This document shows, piece by piece, positions 58,201-64,000 of a stretch of 64,000 bases of DNA. The notes under the pieces were generated by a model. The model saw only the letters and a program-made list of their open reading frames with translations. It had not been told where the DNA came from and searched no databases. Both the position numbers and the translations under genes were made by a program. How positions within the stretch are numbered: position 1 is the first letter of the stretch; the number at the start of each line of letters is the position of its first letter. The stretch covers positions 1-64,000 of the forward strand of contig SVMR01000010.1 in NCBI GenBank assembly GCA_015067315.1. Reading direction: 5' to 3'. The DNA is from Oscillospiraceae bacterium. GTDB lineage: Bacteria; Bacillota; Clostridia; Oscillospirales; Ruminococcaceae.

Positions 58201-59615
58201 TCTCCGGCGAATACCAGTTCTGGGCACACCGCTATACCGAAGAACTTTTCGGAAAGGACCACGTTTTCAAAGCCGGAACAATCGGTACCGTTGCGGATAA
58301 AACTGCTTTCGGCTACGTCAAAAAATACTGCGAGGAAAAGGGAATAATCTACCATAAAGCGGAGGAAACCCGCCTTGCTCTCGGCTGTACCGGAGTAAAA
58401 AGAACCACCGGTCAGCATCCGGGCGGAATGGTCGTTATCCCGACAGGATATGACATAACCGACTTCTGTCCGATGCAGCACCCGGCGGAGGATGCGGAAT
58501 CGGATATGCTAACGACCCATTTCGACTTCCATAAACTGCATGATACGATTCTTAAACTGGATGAGCTCGGACACGATGTTCCGACCCTCTGCAAGCACCT
58601 TGAAGATATGACGGGACTTCTTGTAACGGATGTTCCCATGAGCGACGAAAAGGTTTACAGCCTTTTCACTTCGCCGAAGGCTCTCGGAGTTGAGCCGGAA
58701 GATATCGACTGCCAGACCGGAAGCCTTGCTCTTCCGGAACTGGGAACCGCTTTCGTCCGGGGAATGCTTCTTGAAACCCAGCCGAAAAACTTCTCGGCGC
58801 TTATACAGATTGCGGGTCTTTCCCACGGAACGGACGTATGGCTCGGAAACGCCCAGGAACTTATCAAAAACGGAACCTGCACCATCGAAAACGTAATCGG
58901 TACCCGTGACAGCATTATGACCGACCTTATCCGATACGGACTTGACCCCAGCATGGCGTTCAAGATAATGGAGATAACCCGTAAGGGAAAGGCGAAAAAA
59001 CTACTTACGGACGAGCATAAGGCCGCCATGCGCGAATGCGGAGTTCCGGAATGGTATATCGACAGCTGCCTTAAAATCAAGTATATGTTCCCGAAGGCCC
59101 ATGCGGCGGCTTATCAGATTGGTGCAATAAGGCTTGCGTATTTCAAGGTTTACCATCCGGTTGAATTCTATGCGGCGATTTTCACAGTCCGCGGCGACGA
59201 CCTTGACGGCGGAATCGTTATGAAAGGCCACGAAGCGGTAAAACGCAAAATAAAGGAAATGCGCGCGATGGAAAGCCTTAATAAAGGCGAGGAGGACCAG
59301 CTCACTATGCTTGAGGTTGCAAACGAAATGCTTGCAAGGGGAGTTGAGGTTCTTCCCGTTGACCTTTATAAATCAAGCGCAACAAAATACGTTCCGGAGG
59401 ACGGAAAACTCCGCCTGCCTTTTGTTTCCCTTAAAGGACTTGGCGCAAACGCGGCGAAACCTCTTGAGGAAGCGGGCAAAAAAGGCGATTATCTTTCCGT
59501 TGATGACGTTGCTTCAAGAGCGGGAATCGGTTCCGGCGTAATGGATATCCTGCGTACAAACGGCGTGCTCAAAGGTCTTCCGGAAAGCCGCCAGATGAGT
59601 TTTTTTGATATGTGA
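55299..59615 (+). CDS. polC: DNA polymerase III, PolC type
   Basis: 1438 residues. N-terminal OB part; PHP domain from near 325 (FELHCHTNMSQMDAVSAPEK); DEDD proofreading exonuclease from near 405 (IIVFDLETTGLSAATERM, LVAHNADFDTGFLRTAG). The polymerase core carries SRGSVGSSFVATMSGISEVN, Zn-binding pairs CPNC and CPVC, and catalytic APDIDLNFSGEYQ. A C-terminal KAHAAAYQIGAIRLAYFKVY block follows. This is the replicative polymerase of low-GC Gram-positives. Last housekeeping gene in the run from pyrH. Confidence 0.98.
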   Translation: MVKTFSDVFGNGFCEELSSAGIIGMNIDIDKREVTAKIAPKKTVHKKDLYAAQKELCEKLGVKNVRFIPVYSSEMLSVEYFEDIAFEANLRGVPINGFFSGSKTEFENGVFKIELAHGGAQLLLDNRCDVIMKNIVREEFGREIEIEFCGITEIDEISERKTASVSYSEASAKGSSAPAPKPRMPKAVPFGNGGFDATGLPIDISNMEVIMGRPIKQRPMKLCDVDMQSGRVVVWGDIFSVESRETRDGESVIVSVMLTDLTSSNILKIIEKKKEAEGVLSLKNGDTIVVAGEASFDKYEHDVTIRPRDICKVKRLHRTDDEEEKRFELHCHTNMSQMDAVSAPEKLVKRAHDWGHRGIAITDHGVVQGFPEAAETAKAFKDPNFKVVYGVEAYFVDDTVKAVFGEPDVSFEDEIIVFDLETTGLSAATERMTEIGAVRIVNGELKEEFNTFVNPEKHIPERITELTGIDDSMVADAPSEEEALRMFYEFCGNCKFLVAHNADFDTGFLRTAGERCKMPFGCAYADTVAMSRSMYPDIKNHKLDTVANHLKLAPFNHHRACDDARELALILIKMMEQLRESEHIDNFAEVNGILRGADPRKLPTYHQIIIAKTQRGLKNLYELISQSQVTYYKRRPRVPKSLLIKHREGLIVGSACEAGELYRAITGGQSAEKIREIAKFYDFLEIQPVGNNEFMVREGKVESEDRIREWNKQIVALGEELGIPVAATGDVHFLDPEDADYRKIIQAAQGFADAVNQAPLYLKTTREMLDEFSYLGEEKAREVVITVPNRIADMCEVIKPILDGTYTPYIDGAEEDLKNRCWKKAYEVYGEETPEGRKIPEIVEKRLARELDSIIKHGYAVLYVIAQKLVTKSNEDGYQVGSRGSVGSSFVATMSGISEVNPLVPHYVCPNCRHSEFFEKGEVGSGFDLPPKNCPVCGTKYKQDGHDIPFETFLGFHGDKAPDIDLNFSGEYQFWAHRYTEELFGKDHVFKAGTIGTVADKTAFGYVKKYCEEKGIIYHKAEETRLALGCTGVKRTTGQHPGGMVVIPTGYDITDFCPMQHPAEDAESDMLTTHFDFHKLHDTILKLDELGHDVPTLCKHLEDMTGLLVTDVPMSDEKVYSLFTSPKALGVEPEDIDCQTGSLALPELGTAFVRGMLLETQPKNFSALIQIAGLSHGTDVWLGNAQELIKNGTCTIENVIGTRDSIMTDLIRYGLDPSMAFKIMEITRKGKAKKLLTDEHKAAMRECGVPEWYIDSCLKIKYMFPKAHAAAYQIGAIRLAYFKVYHPVEFYAAIFTVRGDDLDGGIVMKGHEAVKRKIKEMRAMESLNKGEEDQLTMLEVANEMLARGVEVLPVDLYKSSATKYVPEDGKLRLPFVSLKGLGANAAKPLEEAGKKGDYLSVDDVASRAGIGSGVMDILRTNGVLKGLPESRQMSFFDM

Positions 59616-59624
59616 GGTAATTTG

Positions 59625-60557
59625 ATGATATATCTTGACGGAAGCAGATTTTTCTTCGATATCGAAGGCTGTTTTTCAAATCTTTGCGAAAAGGCAAGGG
59701 AGGAAAACAAGGATTCCGAACCGGATAAAAACGCGTCGGAATTTTCGAAATGCTTTGCAAAATTTTTCGGAACAAAACCGGAATTTGTAAAAGCCGGAAA
59801 GGATTATAAAACCCTGCTTGAAGGAATTTTCGGCGGAAAAGCAAAAGCAATCGTTCCGGAATTCGATATTTCCGCGGAAAATTTTGCCGATGCTTTCGAA
59901 GCGGAACCGGTTTTCGTCAAAAAAACGCCGGATATGAAAATAAAAGCGGAAAATCTTGCCGCCGCCGCAAATGAAAAAGGCGCGGAATTGATTTTCATTT
60001 CAAATCCCTGCTGCCCCACCGGACTTGAAATTGCTCCGGCGGAAATAAAAAAGCTTTGCTCCCTTACGGAAGCGAAAGTTGTTGTTGACGAAAGTTTCTG
60101 CGTTGACGAAAGCGTTTCGGTTTTGAGCACCGTTTCTGAAACGGAAAATTTGATCGTGCTCAAAAAAATCCGCTTCGGGGGAGAACCGGTTTTTGCCTGC
60201 GGAAAAAATCTTCCGGAATTCGACTGCAAAATTTCCGCTTCGGAACAGGCGGTTGGAAAAGTTATTTTTGAAAAAAATTCCGCAATCAAAACCGCCCAGC
60301 GAAAACTTCTTGACAGCCGCGACAGCCTTTATATCCGCATCAAAAAACTTGCGATAAAATATGACGCTCTCGAACGCCTTTACCGCGCAAAAGGAAACTG
60401 CGTTTTCTTCAAAGTGAAAGACGCGGAAGAAAGGGCAAAAAAGCTTCTTGATATGGGAATTTCCGTATATTCCAAAGACGGATATTTCTGCGTTTTTGCC
60501 GGCGAAAAAGACGAAAACGAAGCGGTTCTCAAAGCGCTTGAAGAAATACTGAAATAA
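59625..60557 (+). CDS. Degenerate PLP-aminotransferase-like protein
   Basis: 310 residues from ATG 59625; TTG at 59622 is just before it. GTGAGGT ribosome site overlaps the polC stop. The frame resembles fold-type I aminotransferases of HisC/CobD kind: ELIFISNPCCPTGLEIA (NPxxPTG block) and AKVVVDESFCVDES (Asp block). Where the catalytic Lys is expected (LRTFSK) it reads VLKKIRF, so no Schiff-base Lys is evident. It is short, lacking the full N-terminal arm. It may bind without catalysis, or be decaying. Confidence 0.65.
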   Translation: MIYLDGSRFFFDIEGCFSNLCEKAREENKDSEPDKNASEFSKCFAKFFGTKPEFVKAGKDYKTLLEGIFGGKAKAIVPEFDISAENFADAFEAEPVFVKKTPDMKIKAENLAAAANEKGAELIFISNPCCPTGLEIAPAEIKKLCSLTEAKVVVDESFCVDESVSVLSTVSETENLIVLKKIRFGGEPVFACGKNLPEFDCKISASEQAVGKVIFEKNSAIKTAQRKLLDSRDSLYIRIKKLAIKYDALERLYRAKGNCVFFKVKDAEERAKKLLDMGISVYSKDGYFCVFAGEKDENEAVLKALEEILK

Positions 60558-60559
60558 CG

Positions 60560-60584
60560 GTAGGGCGGGGGCTTGCTCCCGCCG
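60560..60584. repeat. R1 hairpin repeat
   Basis: GTAGGGCGGGGGCTTGCTCCCGCCG, same as at 26778. A terminator hairpin follows directly. Confidence 0.8.
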
Positions 60585-60592
60585 TAAAAACC

Positions 60593-60620
60593 CTCCCTGG
60601 ATTTTCCGGGGAGCTTTTTT
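60593..60620 (+). terminator. Intrinsic terminator
   Basis: CTCCCTGG/CCGGGGAG stem (one G-T pair), ATTTT loop, T6. Confidence 0.75.
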
Positions 60621-60759
60621 ATGCGGATTAAACAACAAAAACAAAGCCTTTTTGTAAAAAAGAACGTTTTTATAATTTTTTGAAAATTTTTGCAACAAAA
60701 CCGGGAATTTTTAACACTATTGTTATGAAAGCGATTTTTTACGGAAAGGAGATTTTTTT

Positions 60760-61881
60760 ATGAAAAAGATTTTTGCGCTGCTTTTAATTGCCGCTTTGCT
60801 CTGCGGATGTTCTCCGGTTGAGGAGGAACAGAATATTCCCGATCCTCCGGAAATTTCCTTTTCGGAAAACGAAGAAGAAAACCCCGGGGAAAACAAGGAA
60901 CCCGAACAGGAAAAAACCGGGGAAATTTCGGAATATCCGGATATCCTTGAATTTTTAGGTGCAACGGATCTGGCTCAGGTTCAGCTTATCCATGATAATA
61001 CTGCTTTTGTCCTTTCGTATAACAGAGATATTGATGAGGGCGAAGGTTTCGGAACAACGGTTTCGCAATATTCTTTTGAAACCGGAGAAGCGGAAAATCT
61101 TTTTGAGGGAAGCGCATATATGGAATATTCTAATATGCTTTACGTTAAAGACATTGACCTTGTCGGAACAGGAGTTTTTACCGGAAAACAGGTCTTTTAC
61201 GGAGGGGAAGCATATAACCTCGGCGGAAGACCGAACGAATGCGATTTTTGCTTTGCAACCCAAAGTTTTGTTTACGTTGATGAAAACGATAAAACAAAAC
61301 TTTACAGAAAAAATCTTCCTTCCGGCGAAGAAAAAATCATATTCGAAATTTCCGGAGAGGAAAACAAATTTCTTGCTGCGCCGCAAATTTCTCCTTCCGG
61401 AAAATATATAGTAATTTTTGAATGCATATATACCATTTCATATCTGGAAAGAATAATCTGCATTGATTACGAAGGAAACCTTATTTTTGAAAAAGAATTC
61501 GGTGAAAGCGTTTATTCCGAAACTGCAAGATGGTTTACGGATGAAAATTTTGCGGTGTTTTTACAAAACGGGGAAGAAACCCCTTCTGAAATAAAAATTT
61601 TTGATGTTTCCGGAAACGAAACCGCAAATATAAAGCTGGATTTTGTCTATGAAAAAATTCAGAACGATATGCTTAAAAGCTATCCTTACGGAATCGTTTC
61701 AAGAAGAAACAACAACGGTTTTTCCGAAAGCATTATGCTGATAAATTTTGAAAACGGTCTTTTGCAGGAAATTTATACTTCCGGAGAGGAAGGAATAATT
61801 TTCGGGGCGGATATTTCGCCAAGCGGAAAAACTCTTTGCTGGATTGAAAACGACAGCATTATGAAAAAAAGCATCGGATAA
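60760..61881 (+). CDS. Lipoprotein with beta-propeller-like body
   Basis: 373 residues. Lipobox LLCGC after a hydrophobic signal; then an acidic stalk (EEEQNIPDPPEISFSENEEE). The body holds repeated beta strands such as KTKLYRKNLPSGEEKIIFEI and FLAAPQISPSGKYIVIFE, and later ISPSGKTLCWIEND; ISPSGK suggests TolB/WD40-type blades. Function is unknown. Ribosome site AAAGGAG is 9 nt before the ATG. Confidence 0.65.
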   Translation: MKKIFALLLIAALLCGCSPVEEEQNIPDPPEISFSENEEENPGENKEPEQEKTGEISEYPDILEFLGATDLAQVQLIHDNTAFVLSYNRDIDEGEGFGTTVSQYSFETGEAENLFEGSAYMEYSNMLYVKDIDLVGTGVFTGKQVFYGGEAYNLGGRPNECDFCFATQSFVYVDENDKTKLYRKNLPSGEEKIIFEISGEENKFLAAPQISPSGKYIVIFECIYTISYLERIICIDYEGNLIFEKEFGESVYSETARWFTDENFAVFLQNGEETPSEIKIFDVSGNETANIKLDFVYEKIQNDMLKSYPYGIVSRRNNNGFSESIMLINFENGLLQEIYTSGEEGIIFGADISPSGKTLCWIENDSIMKKSIG

Positions 61882-61890
61882 AAAAGAAAA

Positions 61891-61919
61891 AAAGCTCCGG
61901 GTCGCCCGGAGCTTTTGTC
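61891..61919. terminator. Intrinsic terminator
   Basis: AGCTCCGGG/CCCGGAGCT stem, TCG loop, A-run and T4, between the lipoprotein gene and the convergent pseudouridine synthase gene. Confidence 0.8.
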
Positions 61920-61959
61920 TTAGCCACTTGAAATATTTTAAAAATGTTGTAAAATATCC

Positions 61960-62928
61960 TTATAAAAGCTCCTTCGGGAATTTGAAACCGAGCTTTTCGA
62001 TGAACCAGGCGTCCTTTACCGCAAAGGTTTTTCCGTCAAGATAGGCAAGATGCTCCGCATCTTCCTCAAAACGGAAGGTGAGCTTATAGGAACAAAGCGC
62101 CTGCCAGTTGAAACCTTTTCCGTCCTTCGCTTTTCCGTATTTTGTGTCGCCGATAAGCGGATGTCCCATTGCGGAAAACTGAACGCGGATCTGGTGGGTT
62201 CTTCCGGTAAGGAGTTCCGCTTCGCAAAGGCTCATTCCGTCAACGGAGGAGAGAACGCGGTATTTTGTTTTTGCGGTTTTTGCGCCGGGTTTCGGCTCTT
62301 TAAAAGCCTCGACCGTGTTGGTCTTTTCGTTTTTCAAAAGAAAATGTTCAATAAGTCCGCTTTGCTTTTTCGGGGTTCCCTTAACGACGCAAAGATATTT
62401 TTTCTCAAGTTCTCTGTCTTTGATTTTATCGTTCAGAACCCGGAGAGTTGCGGCGTTTTTTGCGGCAATAACAATTCCGCAGGTGTTCCGGTCAATTCTG
62501 TTGCAAAGAGCGGGAACGAAGGAATTTTCGTTCTTCGGGTCATATTCGCCTTTTTTATAAAGATAATGCTGAATCCTTGCAATAAGAGTATCCGCGCACC
62601 ATTGGTCGCCCTCATGAACAAGAAGTCCTGCCGGCTTGTTGACGAGAAGGATATTTTCGTCCTCATAAACCACGGAAATATTGGAAGGAGCAAGCATGAA
62701 TTCGGGGCGTTTTTCTTCCGCTTCAAAAAATTCGTCGGAAACGTAGCACTGAACAATATCGCCGACGGAAAGGCGGGTCGAAATTTCACAGCGCTTTCCG
62801 TTGAGTTTTATTCTTTTAAGACGTATGTATTTATAAAGCAGGGAAGATGGAAGCTTCGGAATTGCCTTCGTGATGAATTTATCCATTCTCTGTCCCGCAT
62901 CGTTTTTTGAAATCGTAAATTCTTTCAT
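61960..62928 (-). CDS. RluA-family pseudouridine synthase
   Basis: 322 residues from ATG 62928 (ribosome site CGAGGT). An S4 domain (about 10-75, FITKAIPKLPSSLLYKYIRL) precedes the catalytic domain: VNKPAGLLVHEGD, CNRIDRNTCGIVIAAKNAAT with the active Asp, and LTGRTHQIRVQFSAMGHPLI. It modifies rRNA uridines, probably RluC or RluD-like. The C-terminus ends LGFKFPKELL. Single gene. Confidence 0.92.
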   Translation of the reverse strand: MKEFTISKNDAGQRMDKFITKAIPKLPSSLLYKYIRLKRIKLNGKRCEISTRLSVGDIVQCYVSDEFFEAEEKRPEFMLAPSNISVVYEDENILLVNKPAGLLVHEGDQWCADTLIARIQHYLYKKGEYDPKNENSFVPALCNRIDRNTCGIVIAAKNAATLRVLNDKIKDRELEKKYLCVVKGTPKKQSGLIEHFLLKNEKTNTVEAFKEPKPGAKTAKTKYRVLSSVDGMSLCEAELLTGRTHQIRVQFSAMGHPLIGDTKYGKAKDGKGFNWQALCSYKLTFRFEEDAEHLAYLDGKTFAVKDAWFIEKLGFKFPKELL

Positions 62929-63010
62929 TAAGATACCTCGCCGGAAATAATATGAATAGATTATAATATTTTCCGGAAGATTTATCAAGAGAAAAGGAGT
63001 GAAAAAAGCT

Positions 63011-63697
63011 TTGCCTTCCGAACATGACGGACACAGAAAAAGACTTAAAGCCCGTTTTGTAAAAAGCGGACTTGATGATTTTGAACCGCATAACGCTCTT
63101 GAACTCCTTTTGTTTTATGCAATCCCAAGGAAGGATACAAACCCCATTGCGCACAGGCTTATAAACCGTTTTGGAAGCTTTTCGGCGGTTTTTGATGCAA
63201 AACCGGAAGAACTTGCAAAAGTTGAAGGAATAACAGAAAACACGGCTGTTCTGATTTCAATGATTCCGCAGCTTGCAAGAAAATATCTTGAGGATAAAGC
63301 GGACGCGCGGAACCTTATCGGAAGCTTCAACGATATCGGAACGTATCTTCTTCCGAAATTCGTCGGAAGAACCGTTGAAACAATAATCCTTGCCGCTCTT
63401 GACAATAAAAACAAGATTATTTCCTGCAGCATTATTGCCGAAGGGGAAAACGACCGGGCAAGCCTTTCGAAAAGAAAAGTTATGGAAGAGGCAATAAGGG
63501 TCGGTGCAACAAGGGTTATAATCGCGCATAACCATCCGAGAGGTTTTGCCGTACCTTCAAAAGAGGACCTTATATTGACAAAAGAGGTCTATTTTCTGCT
63601 TAAATCCGTGGATATTGAACTTGTTGACCATATTATTTTTGCGGAGGACGATTTTGTTTCACTTTCCGCAAGCGGATTTGATTTCCGAAGAAAATAA
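63011..63697 (+). CDS. radC: RadC family protein (JAB domain)
   Basis: 228 residues from the TTG at 63011; GTG at 62999 abuts the AAAGGAG site. GHRKRLKARFVKSGLDDFEP starts the family; helix-hairpin-helix FGSFSAVFDAKPEELAKVEG; the JAB metal motif is VIIAHNHPRGFAVPSKEDLI. RadC was named for repair but the role is unclear. Single gene before the DUF177 promoter. Confidence 0.93.
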   Translation: MPSEHDGHRKRLKARFVKSGLDDFEPHNALELLLFYAIPRKDTNPIAHRLINRFGSFSAVFDAKPEELAKVEGITENTAVLISMIPQLARKYLEDKADARNLIGSFNDIGTYLLPKFVGRTVETIILAALDNKNKIISCSIIAEGENDRASLSKRKVMEEAIRVGATRVIIAHNHPRGFAVPSKEDLILTKEVYFLLKSVDIELVDHIIFAEDDFVSLSASGFDFRRK

Positions 63698-63801
63698 TTA
63701 TAAAATTTTTTAAAAAAACATTTGCATTTTCCGTTCGGGTGTGATAGAATTCTAATGTTATGATTTTATGCGAAAAATTGCCAAAAAAGGTGCAAAACCG
63801 C

Positions 63802-63830
63802 TTGACAAAAGCATATTATCAAGATATAAT
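63802..63830 (+). promoter_or_regulatory. Consensus SigA promoter
   Basis: Perfect TTGACA, 17-nt spacer, TATAAT, 28 nt before the ATG of the DUF177 gene. Confidence 0.85.
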
Positions 63831-63858
63831 AAATTCCGTGGCGTTGCGAGGGATTACT

Positions 63859-64000
63859 ATGATTATTGATATTAAAGAATTGTTCGATGCGCCAGGCACA
63901 GAGATTCCGCTTTCGGAAGAAATCGATCTTTCAAAAACGGATATTTGGGGACAGAAAATTTTCCGTTCCCCTGTGCGGATAAGCGGCGTTTTCAAAAACC
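63859..64000 (+). CDS. DUF177/YceD-like protein (3' end outside window)
   Basis: 47 codons to the window edge: MIIDIKELFDAPGTEIPLSE, then IWGQKIFRSPVRISGVFKN. IDIKELF at the start and SPVRISGVFKN resemble YceD (DUF177), which usually lies upstream of rpmF and the plsX/fab genes and is linked to rRNA processing. Ribosome site GAGGG lies 7 nt upstream. Confidence 0.7.
   Translation, partial: MIIDIKELFDAPGTEIPLSEEIDLSKTDIWGQKIFRSPVRISGVFKN

Overview
The window reads as chromosome from an endospore-forming, Gram-positive member of the Clostridia, most likely a gut or rumen Oscillospiraceae/Ruminococcaceae-type organism. The inference rests on PolC-type DNA polymerase, sigma-G and other sporulation genes (YlbJ-like, YlmC/YmxH-like, a DUF421/DUF4363 pair), PPi-type phosphofructokinase, three dockerin proteins (one also carrying a cohesin), and many hairpin-type dispersed repeats of the kind seen in gut Clostridia. 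There are no rRNA genes, CRISPR arrays, prophage blocks or recognisable transposase genes.

Layout. 1-9.2 kb: the tail of a dockerin protein, a YlbJ-like membrane protein, a toroid-repeat lipoprotein, an XRE-membrane fusion, a flavin reductase, a FlaR-like P-loop protein, small membrane or unknown proteins, a PRK06851-like ATPase and an M-domain-less ClpC. 9.2-14.5 kb: RidA, a zinc-ribbon protein, a composite hairpin repeat, tRNA-Gly(CCC), a lone EF-Tu-like G domain, a nuclease-like protein, a ferredoxin-type aldo/keto reductase and PutP. 14.8-24.2 kb: a large LRR-cohesin-dockerin surface protein, GtrB/GtrA-type glycosyl transfer proteins, an RsuA-like pseudouridine synthase, guanine deaminase, YgiQ, a type-4-like uracil-DNA glycosylase and a peptidoglycan amidase. 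24.3-31.9 kb: phoH-ybeY-era-yqzL-recO-mutS2-ogt-AI-2E transporter, a tightly overlapping housekeeping cluster. 31.9-44.9 kb: an acetyltransferase, PPi-PFK, a second complete dockerin protein, the DUF421 pair, lepB, mnmA, a CNNM/CorC transporter behind an apparent attenuator, a lipoprotein, AIM24, Pcp, sigG and ylmC. 44.9-48.7 kb: rpsB-tsf followed by a PduS-like/PduT-like pair. 48.8-60.6 kb: pyrH-frr-uppS-cdsA-dxr-rseP-ispG-polC plus a degenerate aminotransferase-like protein. 60.6-64 kb: a lipoprotein, an RluA-family enzyme, RadC and the start of a DUF177/YceD gene.

Most striking. (1) An isolated pair, a PduS-like flavin/Fe-S protein and a PduT-like microcompartment shell protein that keeps the cluster-binding Cys38. 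No other microcompartment gene is nearby, and the pair is written in the same optimised codon style as rpsB and tsf. (2) A consensus promoter, a 12-codon acid-rich leader peptide and an intrinsic terminator in front of a CNNM/CorC gene, which could be a translation-coupled Mg2+ attenuator. (3) A strongly over-represented 9-mer, TTTGAGCAC, with 16 copies by eye, three of them clustered between sigG and ylmC. (4) Hairpin repeat families whose arms change together while their frames stay constant. All functions are inferred from sequence read by eye; no searches were run.
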